Made by a program: the position numbers and the translations under genes
Source: Desulfobulbus sp.
Lineage (GTDB): Bacteria > Desulfobacterota > Desulfobulbia > Desulfobulbales > Desulfobulbaceae
Assembly: GCA_028684915.1 (NCBI GenBank)
Contig: JAQUEZ010000174.1
Coordinates: 1-12,527 of the forward strand
Reading direction: 5' to 3'
Length of the DNA stretch: 12,527 nt
In this document: in pieces, positions 1 to 6,584 of the stretch
Layout of the letters: each line of letters starts with the position of its first letter
Numbering within the stretch: the first letter of the stretch is position 1
Notes under the pieces: model-generated
What the model saw: the letters and a program-made list of their open reading frames with translations, nothing else
What the model was told of the DNA's origin: nothing
Database searches by the model: none

Positions 1-450
1 CGCGCCGACAACGGTGACCAGCATGAACGGCAGCAGCGGCGCCTTGCCCATGCCGGCGGCGATGGAGATGAAATGGCGGACCACCGGGATGAACCGGGCG
101 ACAAAGACGGTGAGCAGTCCCTGGCGCTGGTTGAAATAGCGCTCGGTCAGTTCCAGGTCATGGCGGTTGAGCAGCAGATACTTGCCGACCTTGAGCACCA
201 GCGGCTTGCCGCCGTAGGCGCCCATCCAGTAGGAGAGCAGCGACCCGACCAGCGAGCCCAGGCTGGTGGACAACAGCGCCAGCCAGAGGTTCCATGTGCC
301 GTCGGTGACCAGGAAGCCGACAAAGGGCATGACCGCTTCGCTCGGCACCGGCGCAATCATGCTCTCCAGGGCCATGAGAAAAAAAGCGCCGGCATAGGCG
401 GTGGCGTCCAGAATCCGGACGGCGAGCGTACTGATGAATTCGGTAATCAT
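1..450 (-). CDS. DedA-family membrane protein (SNARE-associated/VTT domain), 3' end outside window
   Basis: The minus-strand frame is open from ATG at 450 to the window edge, giving the first 150 residues. Visible features are a hydrophobic N-terminal segment with an acidic residue and a proline pair (ALESMIAPVPSEAV, about 27-40), a second hydrophobic stretch at about 55-78, and the family signature ARFIPVVRHFISIAAG at about 118-133. DedA proteins are polytopic inner-membrane proteins. Some members (UptA type) return undecaprenyl phosphate across the membrane, and others affect proton-motive force and drug resistance. The gene starts 8 bp after the uppP stop on the same strand, so co-transcription is likely and an undecaprenyl-phosphate role is attractive, but this is inference. 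No clear Shine-Dalgarno precedes the ATG; translational coupling to uppP may compensate. Family assignment is firm, substrate is not. Confidence 0.88.
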   Translation of the reverse strand, partial: MITEFISTLAVRILDATAYAGAFFLMALESMIAPVPSEAVMPFVGFLVTDGTWNLWLALLSTSLGSLVGSLLSYWMGAYGGKPLVLKVGKYLLLNRHDLELTERYFNQRQGLLTVFVARFIPVVRHFISIAAGMGKAPLLPFMLVTVVGA

Positions 451-458
451 AACGGATC

Positions 459-1259
459 TCAGCGGAGGAAATAGACTAGGGCGATGGCCCCGAAAACAAC
501 CCGGTACCAGGCAAAAATTCTGAAATTGTGGTGGGCGACAAAGCGGATCAAGCCTTTGATCGCCAGCAGGGCGCTGAAAAAGGCGACCACAAAACCCACC
601 GTGAAAAAGGCCAGATCCTGTTGGGCCAGGCTGTGCCAGGATTTATAGACGTCGTAGCCGGTGGCGAGGAACATGGTGGGAATGGCGAGGAAAAAAGAAA
701 ATTCCGTGGCCGCCTGACGCGACAGACCAAAGAGCATGCCGCCGATGATGGTCGCGCCGGAGCGGGAGGTGCCGGGGATGAGGGAAAACACCTGCGCCAG
801 CCCCAGTTTGAGGGCGTCGGTCCATTCCATCTGATCGACGTCGGTGATGCGCGGGGTGCGCTCCCGTCGTTCCACCAGAAAGATGATCAGGCCGCCGACG
901 ATCAGGGCCACGGCCACCACCACCGGGTTGAACAGGTGGGCCTTGATCAGCTTGTGCAGCAGCAGGCCAAACACCGCCGACGGAAAAACGCCGACGATCA
1001 GATTGATCACAAACTTTTGCGCGCTGGCCTCGCGCTGCAACCCGGCGATCACCCGCAGCAGCCGTTCACGGTAATGCCAGCAAACCGCCAGGATTGCCCC
1101 GAGTTGAATGCAGACCTCAAAGGTCTTGGCCTGCTCGCCGGTGTAGTGCAGCAGGTCGCCGGCAATGATCAGGTGACCGGTGGAGGAGATCGGCAGAAAT
1201 TCGGTCAGGCCTTCGACCACGCCAAGCAGGACGCTTTGAATCAGCGCAAAAAAATCCAT
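459..1259 (-). CDS. uppP: Undecaprenyl-diphosphatase UppP (BacA)
   Basis: This 266-residue integral membrane enzyme removes a phosphate from undecaprenyl diphosphate, regenerating the lipid carrier for peptidoglycan and other envelope polymers; the family also confers bacitracin resistance. Both diagnostic motifs are present: [15 protein letters not shown] at residues 16-30, with the two glutamates (E16, E20) and H29 of the active site, and PGTSRSGAT at 162-170 with catalytic-type R166. Length is typical of the family, and the remainder consists of several hydrophobic segments up to the C terminus. The ATG at 1259 has a GGAG about 10 bases upstream, and the N terminus [17 protein letters not shown] aligns with the family start. 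The dedA gene follows after 8 bp. All key residues seem intact. Confidence 0.96.
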   Translation of the reverse strand: MDFFALIQSVLLGVVEGLTEFLPISSTGHLIIAGDLLHYTGEQAKTFEVCIQLGAILAVCWHYRERLLRVIAGLQREASAQKFVINLIVGVFPSAVFGLLLHKLIKAHLFNPVVVAVALIVGGLIIFLVERRERTPRITDVDQMEWTDALKLGLAQVFSLIPGTSRSGATIIGGMLFGLSRQAATEFSFFLAIPTMFLATGYDVYKSWHSLAQQDLAFFTVGFVVAFFSALLAIKGLIRFVAHHNFRIFAWYRVVFGAIALVYFLR

Positions 1260-1427
1260 GGGGGAAAAACTCCAAATCTATGGGCACGGGGAAGGTTTGG
1301 CCGGATACATGGCCTGCGGCCTGACGCCGTCCGCAGGAAACAGACGACAGGTCAAGGGGCATAGGGGGTGCGGCCGGAACGGAATCGAGAAATCTCCTGC
1401 TGTTACCTGAAAGCTTGTGCCATGTCA

Positions 1428-1455
1428 AGGAGAGACGACGCAACCCGCCTCTCCT
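1428..1455 (-). terminator. Possible weak terminator hairpin
   Basis: A perfect 7-bp inverted repeat (AGGAGAG / CTCTCCT) with a 14-base loop lies 33 bp beyond the stop of the AI-2E gene, on its downstream side. There is no T-run after it in either direction, so it would be a poor intrinsic terminator. The rest of 1260-1487 shows no gene. Confidence 0.25.
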
Positions 1456-1487
1456 GCCCCCATTCTACAAGAGCGCCTTCAGAGGGA

Positions 1488-2570
1488 TTATTGATCGTTT
1501 TCGTCCAAATTTTCGAAATAGGGCTGATACTCGCGGAAGTACATGTCCGCGAGGGTGAGGAAGGCGGTGAGCGCCAGCGGTCCGTAGATAATCCCCATGA
1601 TACCGAACATGCTCATGCCGCCGATGATCGACAGCAGCACCAAAAGCGGCGGCAGATGGGCCTGACCGCCGACGAATTTTGGTTTGAACAGGTAATCCAC
1701 GGAAAAGGAGAGGGCTAGGTAAAAAAACAGGGTGACCAGGGCCTGACCGCCAAACCCCTTGAGGTAGAGAATTAGGGCTGTTGGCAGCAGAACCAGACCG
1801 ATGCCGACAATCGGCATAAAGGCGACCACCGCCATGACCGCGCCCCAGAGCACAGGGGAAATCAGTCCCATCACGGCAAAATAGATGCCGCCGCACACGC
1901 CCTGAATCAGGCCGCTGAGGCTGTTGCCGATGAGAACCGCCCCGGAGATGGAAGAAAACCGCTCGATAAGAAAACGATTCTGCAATTCCGGCAGGGGCGA
2001 GAGGCGCAGCAAAAAGTTGGTGAGGCGGTCAAATTCGATCAAAAGAAAAAAGACGCCGGTGATGACGATGCAGAACTGCAGGATGAAGCGCATGATGTCG
2101 GCGGCCCAACCCGACACCTGATTGTAGATGAAGAGCCCGACCGTGGTGGAGAGCTCGGTGATCAATCCGGGCAGACGGTCGATGTCCAGGTGGATGCCAA
2201 AACCAGAGAGAAAGGCGTCGGCCCGATGGACCAGGCTGTTGTTTTGCAGACTCTGCTGCAGCAGGACCAGGACGTCGTTCTTCTTGGCCAGTTGAATTAC
2301 CCCCGGAATCTCGGCCGAAAGCGCGCCAATGCTAAACAGCAGCGGCAGAAATACGCACAGGGTGATCAACACGCAGGTCAGACAGGCGGCAATCCAGGGC
2401 CGGGTCCGGGTGCAAATCCGGGAATAGGCCGGGTGGAACACGCTGGCCAGGAGAAAGGCCAGAAACAGTTGCGTCCAGAAGGGCCAGAGCACCCGGCCAA
2501 GCATCAGCGAGGCCACGAGAAAGAAGAAAAGAAAGGTGATGCGCTGAATCGGGGGTGGGGGCGACGCCAT
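1488..2570 (-). CDS. AI-2E family transporter (PF01594-type membrane protein)
   Basis: This predicted polytopic inner-membrane protein has 360 residues. The N terminus is hydrophobic (ITFLFFFLVASLMLGRVLWP, about 11-30), a large, more polar middle section follows, and the C terminus carries the family pattern of glycine-rich helices ending in GIMGIIYGPLALTAFL and a polar tail. The family (YdiK, TqsA/YhhQ-like) is thought to export or exchange small molecules, including autoinducer-2 or ions; the substrate here cannot be inferred. I chose ATG 2570 because GGAG lies about 6 bases upstream and the product begins just before the first membrane helix. ATG 2627 is an in-frame alternative adding 19 polar residues, with AGGA nearby. 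It stands alone between uppP and the tRNA gene. Confidence 0.88.
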   Translation of the reverse strand: MASPPPPIQRITFLFFFLVASLMLGRVLWPFWTQLFLAFLLASVFHPAYSRICTRTRPWIAACLTCVLITLCVFLPLLFSIGALSAEIPGVIQLAKKNDVLVLLQQSLQNNSLVHRADAFLSGFGIHLDIDRLPGLITELSTTVGLFIYNQVSGWAADIMRFILQFCIVITGVFFLLIEFDRLTNFLLRLSPLPELQNRFLIERFSSISGAVLIGNSLSGLIQGVCGGIYFAVMGLISPVLWGAVMAVVAFMPIVGIGLVLLPTALILYLKGFGGQALVTLFFYLALSFSVDYLFKPKFVGGQAHLPPLLVLLSIIGGMSMFGIMGIIYGPLALTAFLTLADMYFREYQPYFENLDENDQ

Positions 2571-2785
2571 GGATGCTCCAGATGCTGCTTGTGAACGTGG
2601 CCGGCAATGAACCGGAGGAAGAATCATTCACGTCATCCTAAAGGGCATCGGCTCTTTTCGCCAGCCCAATGTCAGGGCCCGGCACAGGAGTGGGCATAAA
2701 GCGGATAGGCACGGGGCAGGAGGGAAAACAACCCTGCATAAGGCGGGATTTCCGCCCTTTCCGTGGTTGTTCGCCGGGAAAAGGC

Positions 2786-2814
2786 TTGCAAGTGCGAACC
2801 GAATGGTGTAGATA
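2786..2814 (+). promoter_or_regulatory. Sigma-70-type promoter of the tRNA-Pro gene
   Basis: A TTGCAA -35 box (2786-2791) and a TAGATA -10 box (2809-2814) are separated by exactly 17 bp, placing the start near 2822, about 24 bases before the mature tRNA 5' end. Spacing and position fit a housekeeping promoter; the match to consensus is moderate. Confidence 0.6.
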
Positions 2815-2845
2815 ATTTTTCCTTCAGTCACACAGCGACAATCGT

Positions 2846-2923
2846 CGGGGCGTAGCGCAGCCTGGTTAGCGCGCCTGCCTTGGGAGCAGGAGGCCGAGTG
2901 TTCGAATCACTCCGCCCCGACCA
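2846..2923 (+). tRNA. tRNA-Pro (anticodon TGG), CCA encoded
   Basis: The cloverleaf folds fully by eye. The acceptor stem CGGGGCG pairs perfectly with CGCCCCG. The D-arm is GCGC/GCGC, and the anticodon stem CCTGC/GCAGG holds loop CTTGGGA with anticodon TGG. The variable loop has 5 bases and the T-arm is GAGTG/CACTC with TTCGAAT. Discriminator A is followed by a genomically encoded CCA. Length is 78 bases. TGG reads proline codons, mainly CCA and, with wobble, others. Confidence 0.97.
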
Positions 2924-2931
2924 TTAATATC

Positions 2932-2964
2932 AAAGGGTTAGCTTTTTAAAGCTAACCCTTTTTT
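2932..2964 (+). terminator. Intrinsic terminator after tRNA-Pro
   Basis: A perfect 14-bp inverted repeat (2932-2945 with 2948-2961, AAAGGGTTAGCTTT and its complement) runs into six Ts at 2959-2964, only 8 bp after the CCA end. The A-run on the other side means it may also stop transcription arriving from the minus strand. Confidence 0.93.
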
Positions 2965-3168
2965 ATTGAATAAGTGCAAAATAAGTGCAAGCGGTACGAG
3001 ATTTGATTTCGAAAGAATAACCTCGAACCCACAAGCACGTTTATGGCCGTTAGCGCTCCACCCAGTCTGCTGCCAGGGCTTATCACAAAGTAACTTTAGG
3101 CCATTTTTAACAATTTCAAGTGGTCAAAATAGAGATATTGAAATATCGCAGCGGCAAGGCCTTGCTTT
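2965..3168. other. AT-rich gene-free stretch with an 11-bp tandem repeat
   Basis: No convincing gene is present. Directly after the tRNA terminator an 11-bp unit, AATAAGTGCAA, occurs twice head to tail (2969-2990). Near the right end are a short dyad (GATATT-GA-AATATC, 3134-3147) and a 12-bp palindrome (GCAAGGCCTTGC) just beyond the stop of the BON reading frame. Neither dyad is followed by a T-run, so neither is a clear terminator. Confidence 0.4.
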
Positions 3169-3387
3169 CTAATTGGTGCTTTTCACGGCGAGATTATTCT
3201 CTGTTACTGGTACTTCTTTGACATTCCTCGTTATTTCTAGAGCTCTATCGATGCTTTGCTGGGAATCGACAGCACCGCTCAGTCGCACCACGCCTTTGGT
3301 GGAGGTCACCTTGATCTGAGACATTTTGAGCATCGGGTCGCTGGCTATTTCAGCCTTCACCTTGGCTGTAGTAGCGGCATCGTCAAT
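3169..3387 (-). pseudogene. BON-domain segment cut off from its lipoprotein N-terminus by an in-frame stop
   Basis: Starting immediately after the TAA of the preceding small lipoprotein and in the same frame, 72 codons encode a typical BON domain: IDDAATTAKVKAEI, then QIKVTSTKGVVRLSGAVDS and the closing NNLAVKSTN. BON domains bind phospholipid or envelope components in OsmY-type stress proteins. The nearby intact paralogue reads GEYIDDSVITSAVKGEL at the equivalent place, with TAT where this gene has TAA, so one T-to-A change would restore a single 147-residue lipoprotein. Within the remnant the only usable start is GTG at 3360, without a Shine-Dalgarno and already inside the domain. Either the C-terminal half is no longer made, or read-through or re-initiation occurs, or the base is a sequencing error. 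Confidence 0.75.
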
Positions 3388-3612
3388 TTACTCCCCTGCT
3401 TTCTTGCTTTTGTCGCGGAGGGTTTCCCCGGCCTGTTCTACTTTCTTCCCTGCTTGATCCGTTGCCTGATCGATCTTCTTCCCGGCTTGTTTAACCGCCT
3501 GGTCAACCTTTTGCCCGGCCTTCTCGGCAGGCCCCTCTTGTTTGCAGGCGCTCAGTCCCAAAACCGACGCCAGTACAAAGACCGCCAGAAATCCCTTGTA
3601 AGAAATCTTCAT
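3388..3612 (-). CDS. Small Lys/Ala-rich lipoprotein, probably a truncated lipoprotein-BON protein
   Basis: The product has 74 residues. A lipoprotein signal (positive MKISYK, hydrophobic core, lipobox LSAC with the lipidated Cys at 23) is followed by a polar repeat region rich in K, Q, A and G (EKAGQKVDQAVKQAGKK, then similar units), likely a long amphipathic helix or coiled coil. The start ATG at 3612 has an ideal AAGGAG 7 bases upstream. A longer in-frame extension upstream would bury the signal peptide and is rejected. The stop TAA at 3388-3390 falls exactly where the intact paralogue has Tyr before a BON domain, and that domain continues in frame beyond it. The short protein may still be secreted and lipidated, but it lacks its probable functional domain. 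Confidence 0.8.
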   Translation of the reverse strand: MKISYKGFLAVFVLASVLGLSACKQEGPAEKAGQKVDQAVKQAGKKIDQATDQAGKKVEQAGETLRDKSKKAGE

Positions 3613-3631
3613 TTTTAATCTCCTTGTGTAA

Positions 3632-3790
3632 TTAAATTTTTCCCAGCAAAAACAGGATGAGTAAAATAATGAGGATAAATCCGACCGTGCCGCTAGGGGC
3701 ATATCCCCATGATCGGCTGTGGGGCCAGGTTGGGATTACCCCCAACAGGATAAGGATCAAGATGATGAGGACTATTGTACCTAGTGACAT
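3632..3790 (-). CDS. DUF3309-type small membrane protein
   Basis: This short 52-residue gene begins at ATG 3790, preceded by GGAGGG at good spacing, and stops at TAA 3632-3634. The protein is two hydrophobic helices (about residues 5-19 and 37-50) around a short polar link containing PTWPHSRSWGYAPSG, which is the recognisable pattern of DUF3309 proteins. These are found across proteobacteria near BON, CsbD and YtxH-type genes; no biochemical role is established. It ends 19 bp before the lipoprotein ATG and so belongs to the same transcription unit. Confidence 0.85.
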   Translation of the reverse strand: MSLGTIVLIILILILLGVIPTWPHSRSWGYAPSGTVGFILIILLILFLLGKI

Positions 3791-3859
3791 GTTTACCCTC
3801 CAATTGGACAACGATTAATTGCAAGTCATCTTGCTACGGCCCGGTGTTGCCGAGTCTGG

Positions 3860-4189
3860 TCATTTCACGACCAAACTGTTTTTCACCGACCGGACCCCCT
3901 TGACTTTTTTCGCCAGGCCCACAGCCTTTGAGGCAGCTTGGGTGGAGTTGACGAAACCGCTCAACTGGACAACGCCCTTGTAGGTTTCAACGCTGACCTG
4001 ACCAACCTTGAAGTCGGGATCGCTGTAGAGTTCGCCCTTCACTGCAGAGGTGATGACGCTGTCGTCAATATACTCTCCCGTGCTTTCTCGGGTAGAGGTG
4101 GAGGTGCAGCCTGCCATCAAGGCCACCAGCAAAAGCATCGTAAAAAACCCGATTTCCCAACTTGACTTCTTCATCATTGTGCTCGTCAT
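3860..4189 (-). CDS. BON-domain lipoprotein (OsmY-like)
   Basis: The product has 109 residues. After MTSTMMKKSSWE a hydrophobic stretch leads to lipobox LMAGC (Cys28), then a Ser/Thr-rich linker and a single BON domain from about residue 38: GEYIDDSVITSAVKGEL, VSVETYKGVVQLSGFV and VKGVRSVKNSLVVK at the C terminus. BON proteins of the OsmY/DolP type act at the envelope, binding lipids or guarding outer-membrane integrity under stress. ATG 4189 is chosen because AAAGGAG lies 7 bases upstream; an upstream in-frame ATG at 4246 has no such signal and would precede the signal peptide with polar residues. This gene is the intact paralogue that shows what the broken gene at 3169-3612 has lost. Confidence 0.88.
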   Translation of the reverse strand: MTSTMMKKSSWEIGFFTMLLLVALMAGCTSTSTRESTGEYIDDSVITSAVKGELYSDPDFKVGQVSVETYKGVVQLSGFVNSTQAASKAVGLAKKVKGVRSVKNSLVVK

Positions 4190-4268
4190 TGTCGTGCTCC
4201 TTTGAAAAAATGTTTTTTTGAAGTGATTGACGCACTCCTCGTTCATTTCGATCGGGTTGCTTGCGGAC

Positions 4269-4415
4269 TTAATGCGTTAGCCCCAGAATGCCGATGACAA
4301 TCAAATACACGGCGACAAAATAATTTAAGAACCTTGGCACAACCAGGATCAGGATGCCTATCAAGATGGAAAATACCGGTTCTATGGCGATATTGGCGAT
4401 ATTGGCGAGATTCAT
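4269..4415 (-). CDS. DUF3096-type small membrane protein
   Basis: The product has 48 residues: MNLANIANIA, then a hydrophobic helix (about 11-27), PRFLNYFVAVYL and a second helix ending IGILGLTH. The pattern of two helices linked by VPRFLNY is characteristic of DUF3096 proteins, which have no known function. ATG 4415 has a perfect AAGGAGG at standard spacing. It is the first gene after the sigma-54-like promoter at about 4487-4501, with a predicted leader of roughly 60 bases, and leads an operon with the BON lipoprotein, the DUF3309 protein and the truncated lipoprotein. Confidence 0.82.
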   Translation of the reverse strand: MNLANIANIAIEPVFSILIGILILVVPRFLNYFVAVYLIVIGILGLTH

Positions 4416-4486
4416 GGGCTGCCTCCTTGGTTGGGATACTGCATGATGGCGCTGGGACAACGGGCGCCGCCTTCACTTCTTGTAAA

Positions 4487-4501
4487 ACAAGTTCAGTACC
4501 C
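4487..4501 (-). promoter_or_regulatory. Sigma-54-like (-24/-12) promoter for the DUF3096/BON operon
   Basis: On the minus strand the sequence reads GGGTACTGAACTTGTTTTAC: a -24 GG (4500-4499), ten bases, then GT (4488-4487) in place of the usual -12 GC, with TTG in front. Fifteen of 17 bases are identical to the better site at 8345-8361. Predicted start is about 4475, some 60 bases before the first ATG. The -12 deviation lowers confidence. Confidence 0.5.
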
Positions 4502-4560
4502 GAAAGACATCCTTCCCTTCCGAATTATCTTGTTGTGTTGTTTAAGTGAGTTAACGTCTT

Positions 4561-4612
4561 GCTGGTGCTGGTGCTGGTGCTGGTGCTGGTGCTGGTGCTG
4601 GTGCTGGTGCTG
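4561..4612 (+). repeat. Hexanucleotide tandem repeat (GCTGGT), 8.67 copies
   Basis: Eight perfect GCTGGT units plus GCTG, without a single mismatch, in non-coding DNA. Such perfect arrays are prone to slippage and copy-number change. It lies about 60 bp upstream of the sigma-54-like promoter at 4500, in the zone where activator sites of sigma-54 promoters usually sit. Confidence 0.95.
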
Positions 4613-4713
4613 TCGCGGCAGACGGCCAGATGGAGTGATAGTGTTGCATATGGAATACCCTGCGTCACGAACAGTGAACCACAGGCGAGTCGACGAATGC
4701 CCCGGCAAGCCTT

Positions 4714-4893
4714 CTATTTTCCCAAGACTTCCTTCACTTCGCCGATTTTTTCCTGCACTTTTCCGGCGGTGTTTTCCGCTTTGCCTTCAATTTCCAGTTC
4801 AGGTTTGTCGCTGATTTTCCCGGCAAGCTCCTTGACCTTCCCTTTTACTTGATGGAACGCGCCTTCCGCCTTGTCTTGAGTACTTGATTTCAT
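4714..4893 (-). CDS. CsbD-family stress protein
   Basis: The product is 59 residues, highly charged and without hydrophobic segments, matching the CsbD-like family: DKAEGAFHQVKGKVKELAGK (about 7-26), then LEIEGKAENTAGKVQEKIG. CsbD (sigma-B controlled in Bacillus) and YjbJ (in E. coli) are abundant small proteins raised in general or osmotic stress; their molecular role is unknown. ATG 4893 is chosen over ATG 4905 because GGAGGAT stands 5 bases upstream of it, overlapping the other ATG, which has no ribosome-binding site. It follows the DUF1207 gene by 80 bp and is probably the last gene of the operon starting at the triple-BON gene. Confidence 0.9.
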   Translation of the reverse strand: MKSSTQDKAEGAFHQVKGKVKELAGKISDKPELEIEGKAENTAGKVQEKIGEVKEVLGK

Positions 4894-4973
4894 ACTATCC
4901 TCCATTTTAACATATTGATTTGGTGTCCCTTATGGCGGCCCGAATTTGGCGGGTATATCCGCCTGGGACGGGC

Positions 4974-6086
4974 TTAATCATAGAAAAAGTGAAAACCGAG
5001 CCCGATATACTCCACGTTGTCGCGGGCATAAAATTGGCCGTTAGGTGAACTGCCGTCATAGTATTCGAGCAGGATTTGCAGCTTGCGGCTGGCAAAATCC
5101 GGATTTTCAAACTGAAACCCAGCACGCACGGACACATTGGCATCCCAATCGTTTTCTTCATGATATTGCAGATCAACCGCCGCCACCGGCCGGAGCGCAC
5201 CGCCCCACCATGCCTCGGGACTTCTGAATTCTAAGCCCGACTGAGCGATCCCCGGCTCGAGGTCGGAAGGTTCCCGATGGAAAAGATAGCCGCCGCCGCC
5301 GTAGAGTCGAAAACCCCAAGGCAGATTATAGGAAAGGAGCAGATCCAACCCTTCGTAGCTCAGATTGACACGTTCTCCCGATTGCCCGCTCAGCAGGTAT
5401 TCGTCCCCCAGATGAGAACTTTGGTGAAAGATCCGGGACATTGCGGAAAAATTGTTTTTTTTGAACGAAAGCGGCACGGCTACAAAATAATCAGCATTGA
5501 CCAGATCATGGGAATCTGAATTCATATCAAAGATGGAGAATACGCCAGCCTGGAGGCCAACCTCCATTTGACTGGTCCAAGGCCCCGCAAAACGATAAAA
5601 ACTGAAGGTCTCGCCGAAGGTCGCCGATCCTACTCCGTCCAACTGGTCATTTTGCATATACTGCTGATAGGAAGCGGAGAAGTGCGGCCAGCGAGGGTCG
5701 GCAAGCAGCGATTTAAAGAGTAAGTCCCGGGGCAGAAAGACGTTAACTTCAGGGGCGATCGCCGATTTTTCACCCGTGGGGACAACCTCGCCTTTCTCGG
5801 TAACCACCACCTGGCGGACGCCATCGATGGCAGCGAGCGAGGTTTTCATGCGGTCACGCACAACATCCGATGCCTCCAGGCCGCTGATATACACAACTCC
5901 GGACTGGACATTGAGCGTTTTTGCCGTGACTTGGAAATCCCGCTGGAGAATCGCAGTGGCATACCCCCGGATGAATTCGTCGCTTGCTGGAGTTGCCGCC
6001 ACGACAGCTGGGAAAAAGAAGCCGAAAAAGAGCAGGCCCCAATGCAGATGCCGGCCCTTTGATCGAGTCTGCTGAGATTGTTTCAT
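4974..6086 (-). CDS. Secreted BON-DUF1207 fusion, predicted outer-membrane protein
   Basis: The product has 370 residues. A Sec signal peptide with a long hydrophobic core (about 15-31, ending PAVVAA) precedes a BON domain at about 37-97 (ILQRDFQVTAKTLNVQSG, VVYISGLE, IDGVRQVVVTE). The remainder matches the DUF1207 pattern: FLPRDLLFKSLLADPRWPHF, FGETFSFYRF, DLVNADYFVAVPLSFKK, RIFHQSSHLGDEYLL, LYGGGGYLFHREPSDL. Alternating polar/hydrophobic strands and a C-terminal GLGFHFFYD suggest an outer-membrane beta-barrel. Function is unknown; the BON part could touch the periplasmic face of the membrane or peptidoglycan. ATG 6086 has AAGGA 7 bases upstream. The DUF1207 assignment is from remembered family patterns, and the barrel is inference. 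Confidence 0.85.
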   Translation of the reverse strand: MKQSQQTRSKGRHLHWGLLFFGFFFPAVVAATPASDEFIRGYATAILQRDFQVTAKTLNVQSGVVYISGLEASDVVRDRMKTSLAAIDGVRQVVVTEKGEVVPTGEKSAIAPEVNVFLPRDLLFKSLLADPRWPHFSASYQQYMQNDQLDGVGSATFGETFSFYRFAGPWTSQMEVGLQAGVFSIFDMNSDSHDLVNADYFVAVPLSFKKNNFSAMSRIFHQSSHLGDEYLLSGQSGERVNLSYEGLDLLLSYNLPWGFRLYGGGGYLFHREPSDLEPGIAQSGLEFRSPEAWWGGALRPVAAVDLQYHEENDWDANVSVRAGFQFENPDFASRKLQILLEYYDGSSPNGQFYARDNVEYIGLGFHFFYD

Positions 6087-6101
6087 TTTTCATTCCTTGG
6101 T

Positions 6102-6125
6102 CAGTGTTGCACTGCCGGCGCAGTG
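6102..6125. repeat. Overlapping dyads in front of the BON-DUF1207 gene
   Basis: CAGTG-TTG-CACTG (6102-6114) overlaps CACTGC-CGGC-GCAGTG (6110-6125), so the middle arm can pair with either side. A separate dyad, AAAGTAC/GTACTTT with a 6-base loop, lies at 6167-6186. All fall in the 126-bp gap between the coiled-coil gene and the BON-DUF1207 gene, on the leader of the latter. They could be an operator or alternative RNA hairpins; no T-run follows. Confidence 0.4.
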
Positions 6126-6212
6126 AGTACAAAGCAGCCCCTTGTGCTTCGATCTCCACGAAGACCAAAGTACAAGTGCGTACTTTCCATGTTGCAACTT
6201 AATTGGGCCGCG

Positions 6213-6551
6213 CTACTTCCTGGAACCTGCAAAAACGCTGACCAGCGCCTTGGCAGCTTCGCCGATGACCATGGCGTACGCCGCTATCTGGTCGGCGGTG
6301 CCAATGGCCCTGCTCGCTTCGCCAAGGCCTGCCCGCAATTCACTGGTGAGGGCAACCACATTTTCCGAGGCCAAGGCAATATTGGGAATTGCCAGATTAA
6401 GCGCTTCCTTATTTTCTTTCAGCAGCGCCCCAATATCTTTGACCGCGTCATTGACGTTTCTCAGGGTGACAATGGCATAACCGCCCACCGCTACCAGCAT
6501 CAGAAAAAGAATGAGCAGTCCCAGTTGACTGAATGTGATATATCCTTCCAT
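6213..6551 (-). CDS. Membrane-anchored coiled-coil protein (DUF948-like)
   Basis: The product has 112 residues: a short polar start, one membrane helix (about 10-32, LGLLILFLMLVAVGGYAIV) and a long polar region with hydrophobic spacing typical of a coiled coil (NDAVKDIGALLKENKEAL, SELRAGLGEAS). This resembles DUF948 or YtxG-type proteins that accompany YtxH, but the match is by architecture rather than a signature motif. ATG 6551 has GGAAGGA about 10 bases upstream. It lies 33 bp after the YtxH-type gene in the same direction, which supports a functional pairing. Confidence 0.75.
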   Translation of the reverse strand: MEGYITFSQLGLLILFLMLVAVGGYAIVTLRNVNDAVKDIGALLKENKEALNLAIPNIALASENVVALTSELRAGLGEASRAIGTADQIAAYAMVIGEAAKALVSVFAGSRK

Positions 6552-6584
6552 GATGGTTTTCCTTCCAGTGAAATGGATTCTTCC

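Larger units (their letters stand above)
4416..4713. other. Intergenic region with promoter and hexanucleotide repeat
   Basis: This 298-bp space separates the csbD-type gene from the DUF3096 operon. It contains the sigma-54-like promoter (4487-4501) and, about 60 bp upstream of it, the tandem GCTGGT array. A minus-strand reading frame at 4493-4708 would encode a His-Gln run from that array, but it needs a TTG start, has no ribosome-binding site and resembles nothing known, so I do not call a gene. Confidence 0.6.

Noticed and set aside
528..1364. 278-codon open frame on the plus strand
   Set aside because: Antisense to uppP, rich in D, G, H and Q as expected of mirrored codons, no recognisable domain.
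2628..2831. 67-codon minus-strand frame between the AI-2E gene and the tRNA
   Set aside because: Cys/Pro-rich translation, no ribosome-binding site, overlaps the tRNA promoter.
2846..2990. tRNA-Pro as an integration site of a genomic island
   Set aside because: No integrase gene is visible and I find no second copy of the tRNA 3' end in the window; the 11-bp tandem repeat alone is not enough.
3388..3390. Recoding of the stop as selenocysteine or pyrrolysine
   Set aside because: The codon is TAA, not TGA or TAG, and the paralogue has Tyr at this place.
4493..4708. Minus-strand frame with a His-Gln repeat
   Set aside because: The repeat comes only from the GCTGGT array; it needs a TTG start and overlaps the sigma-54-like promoter.
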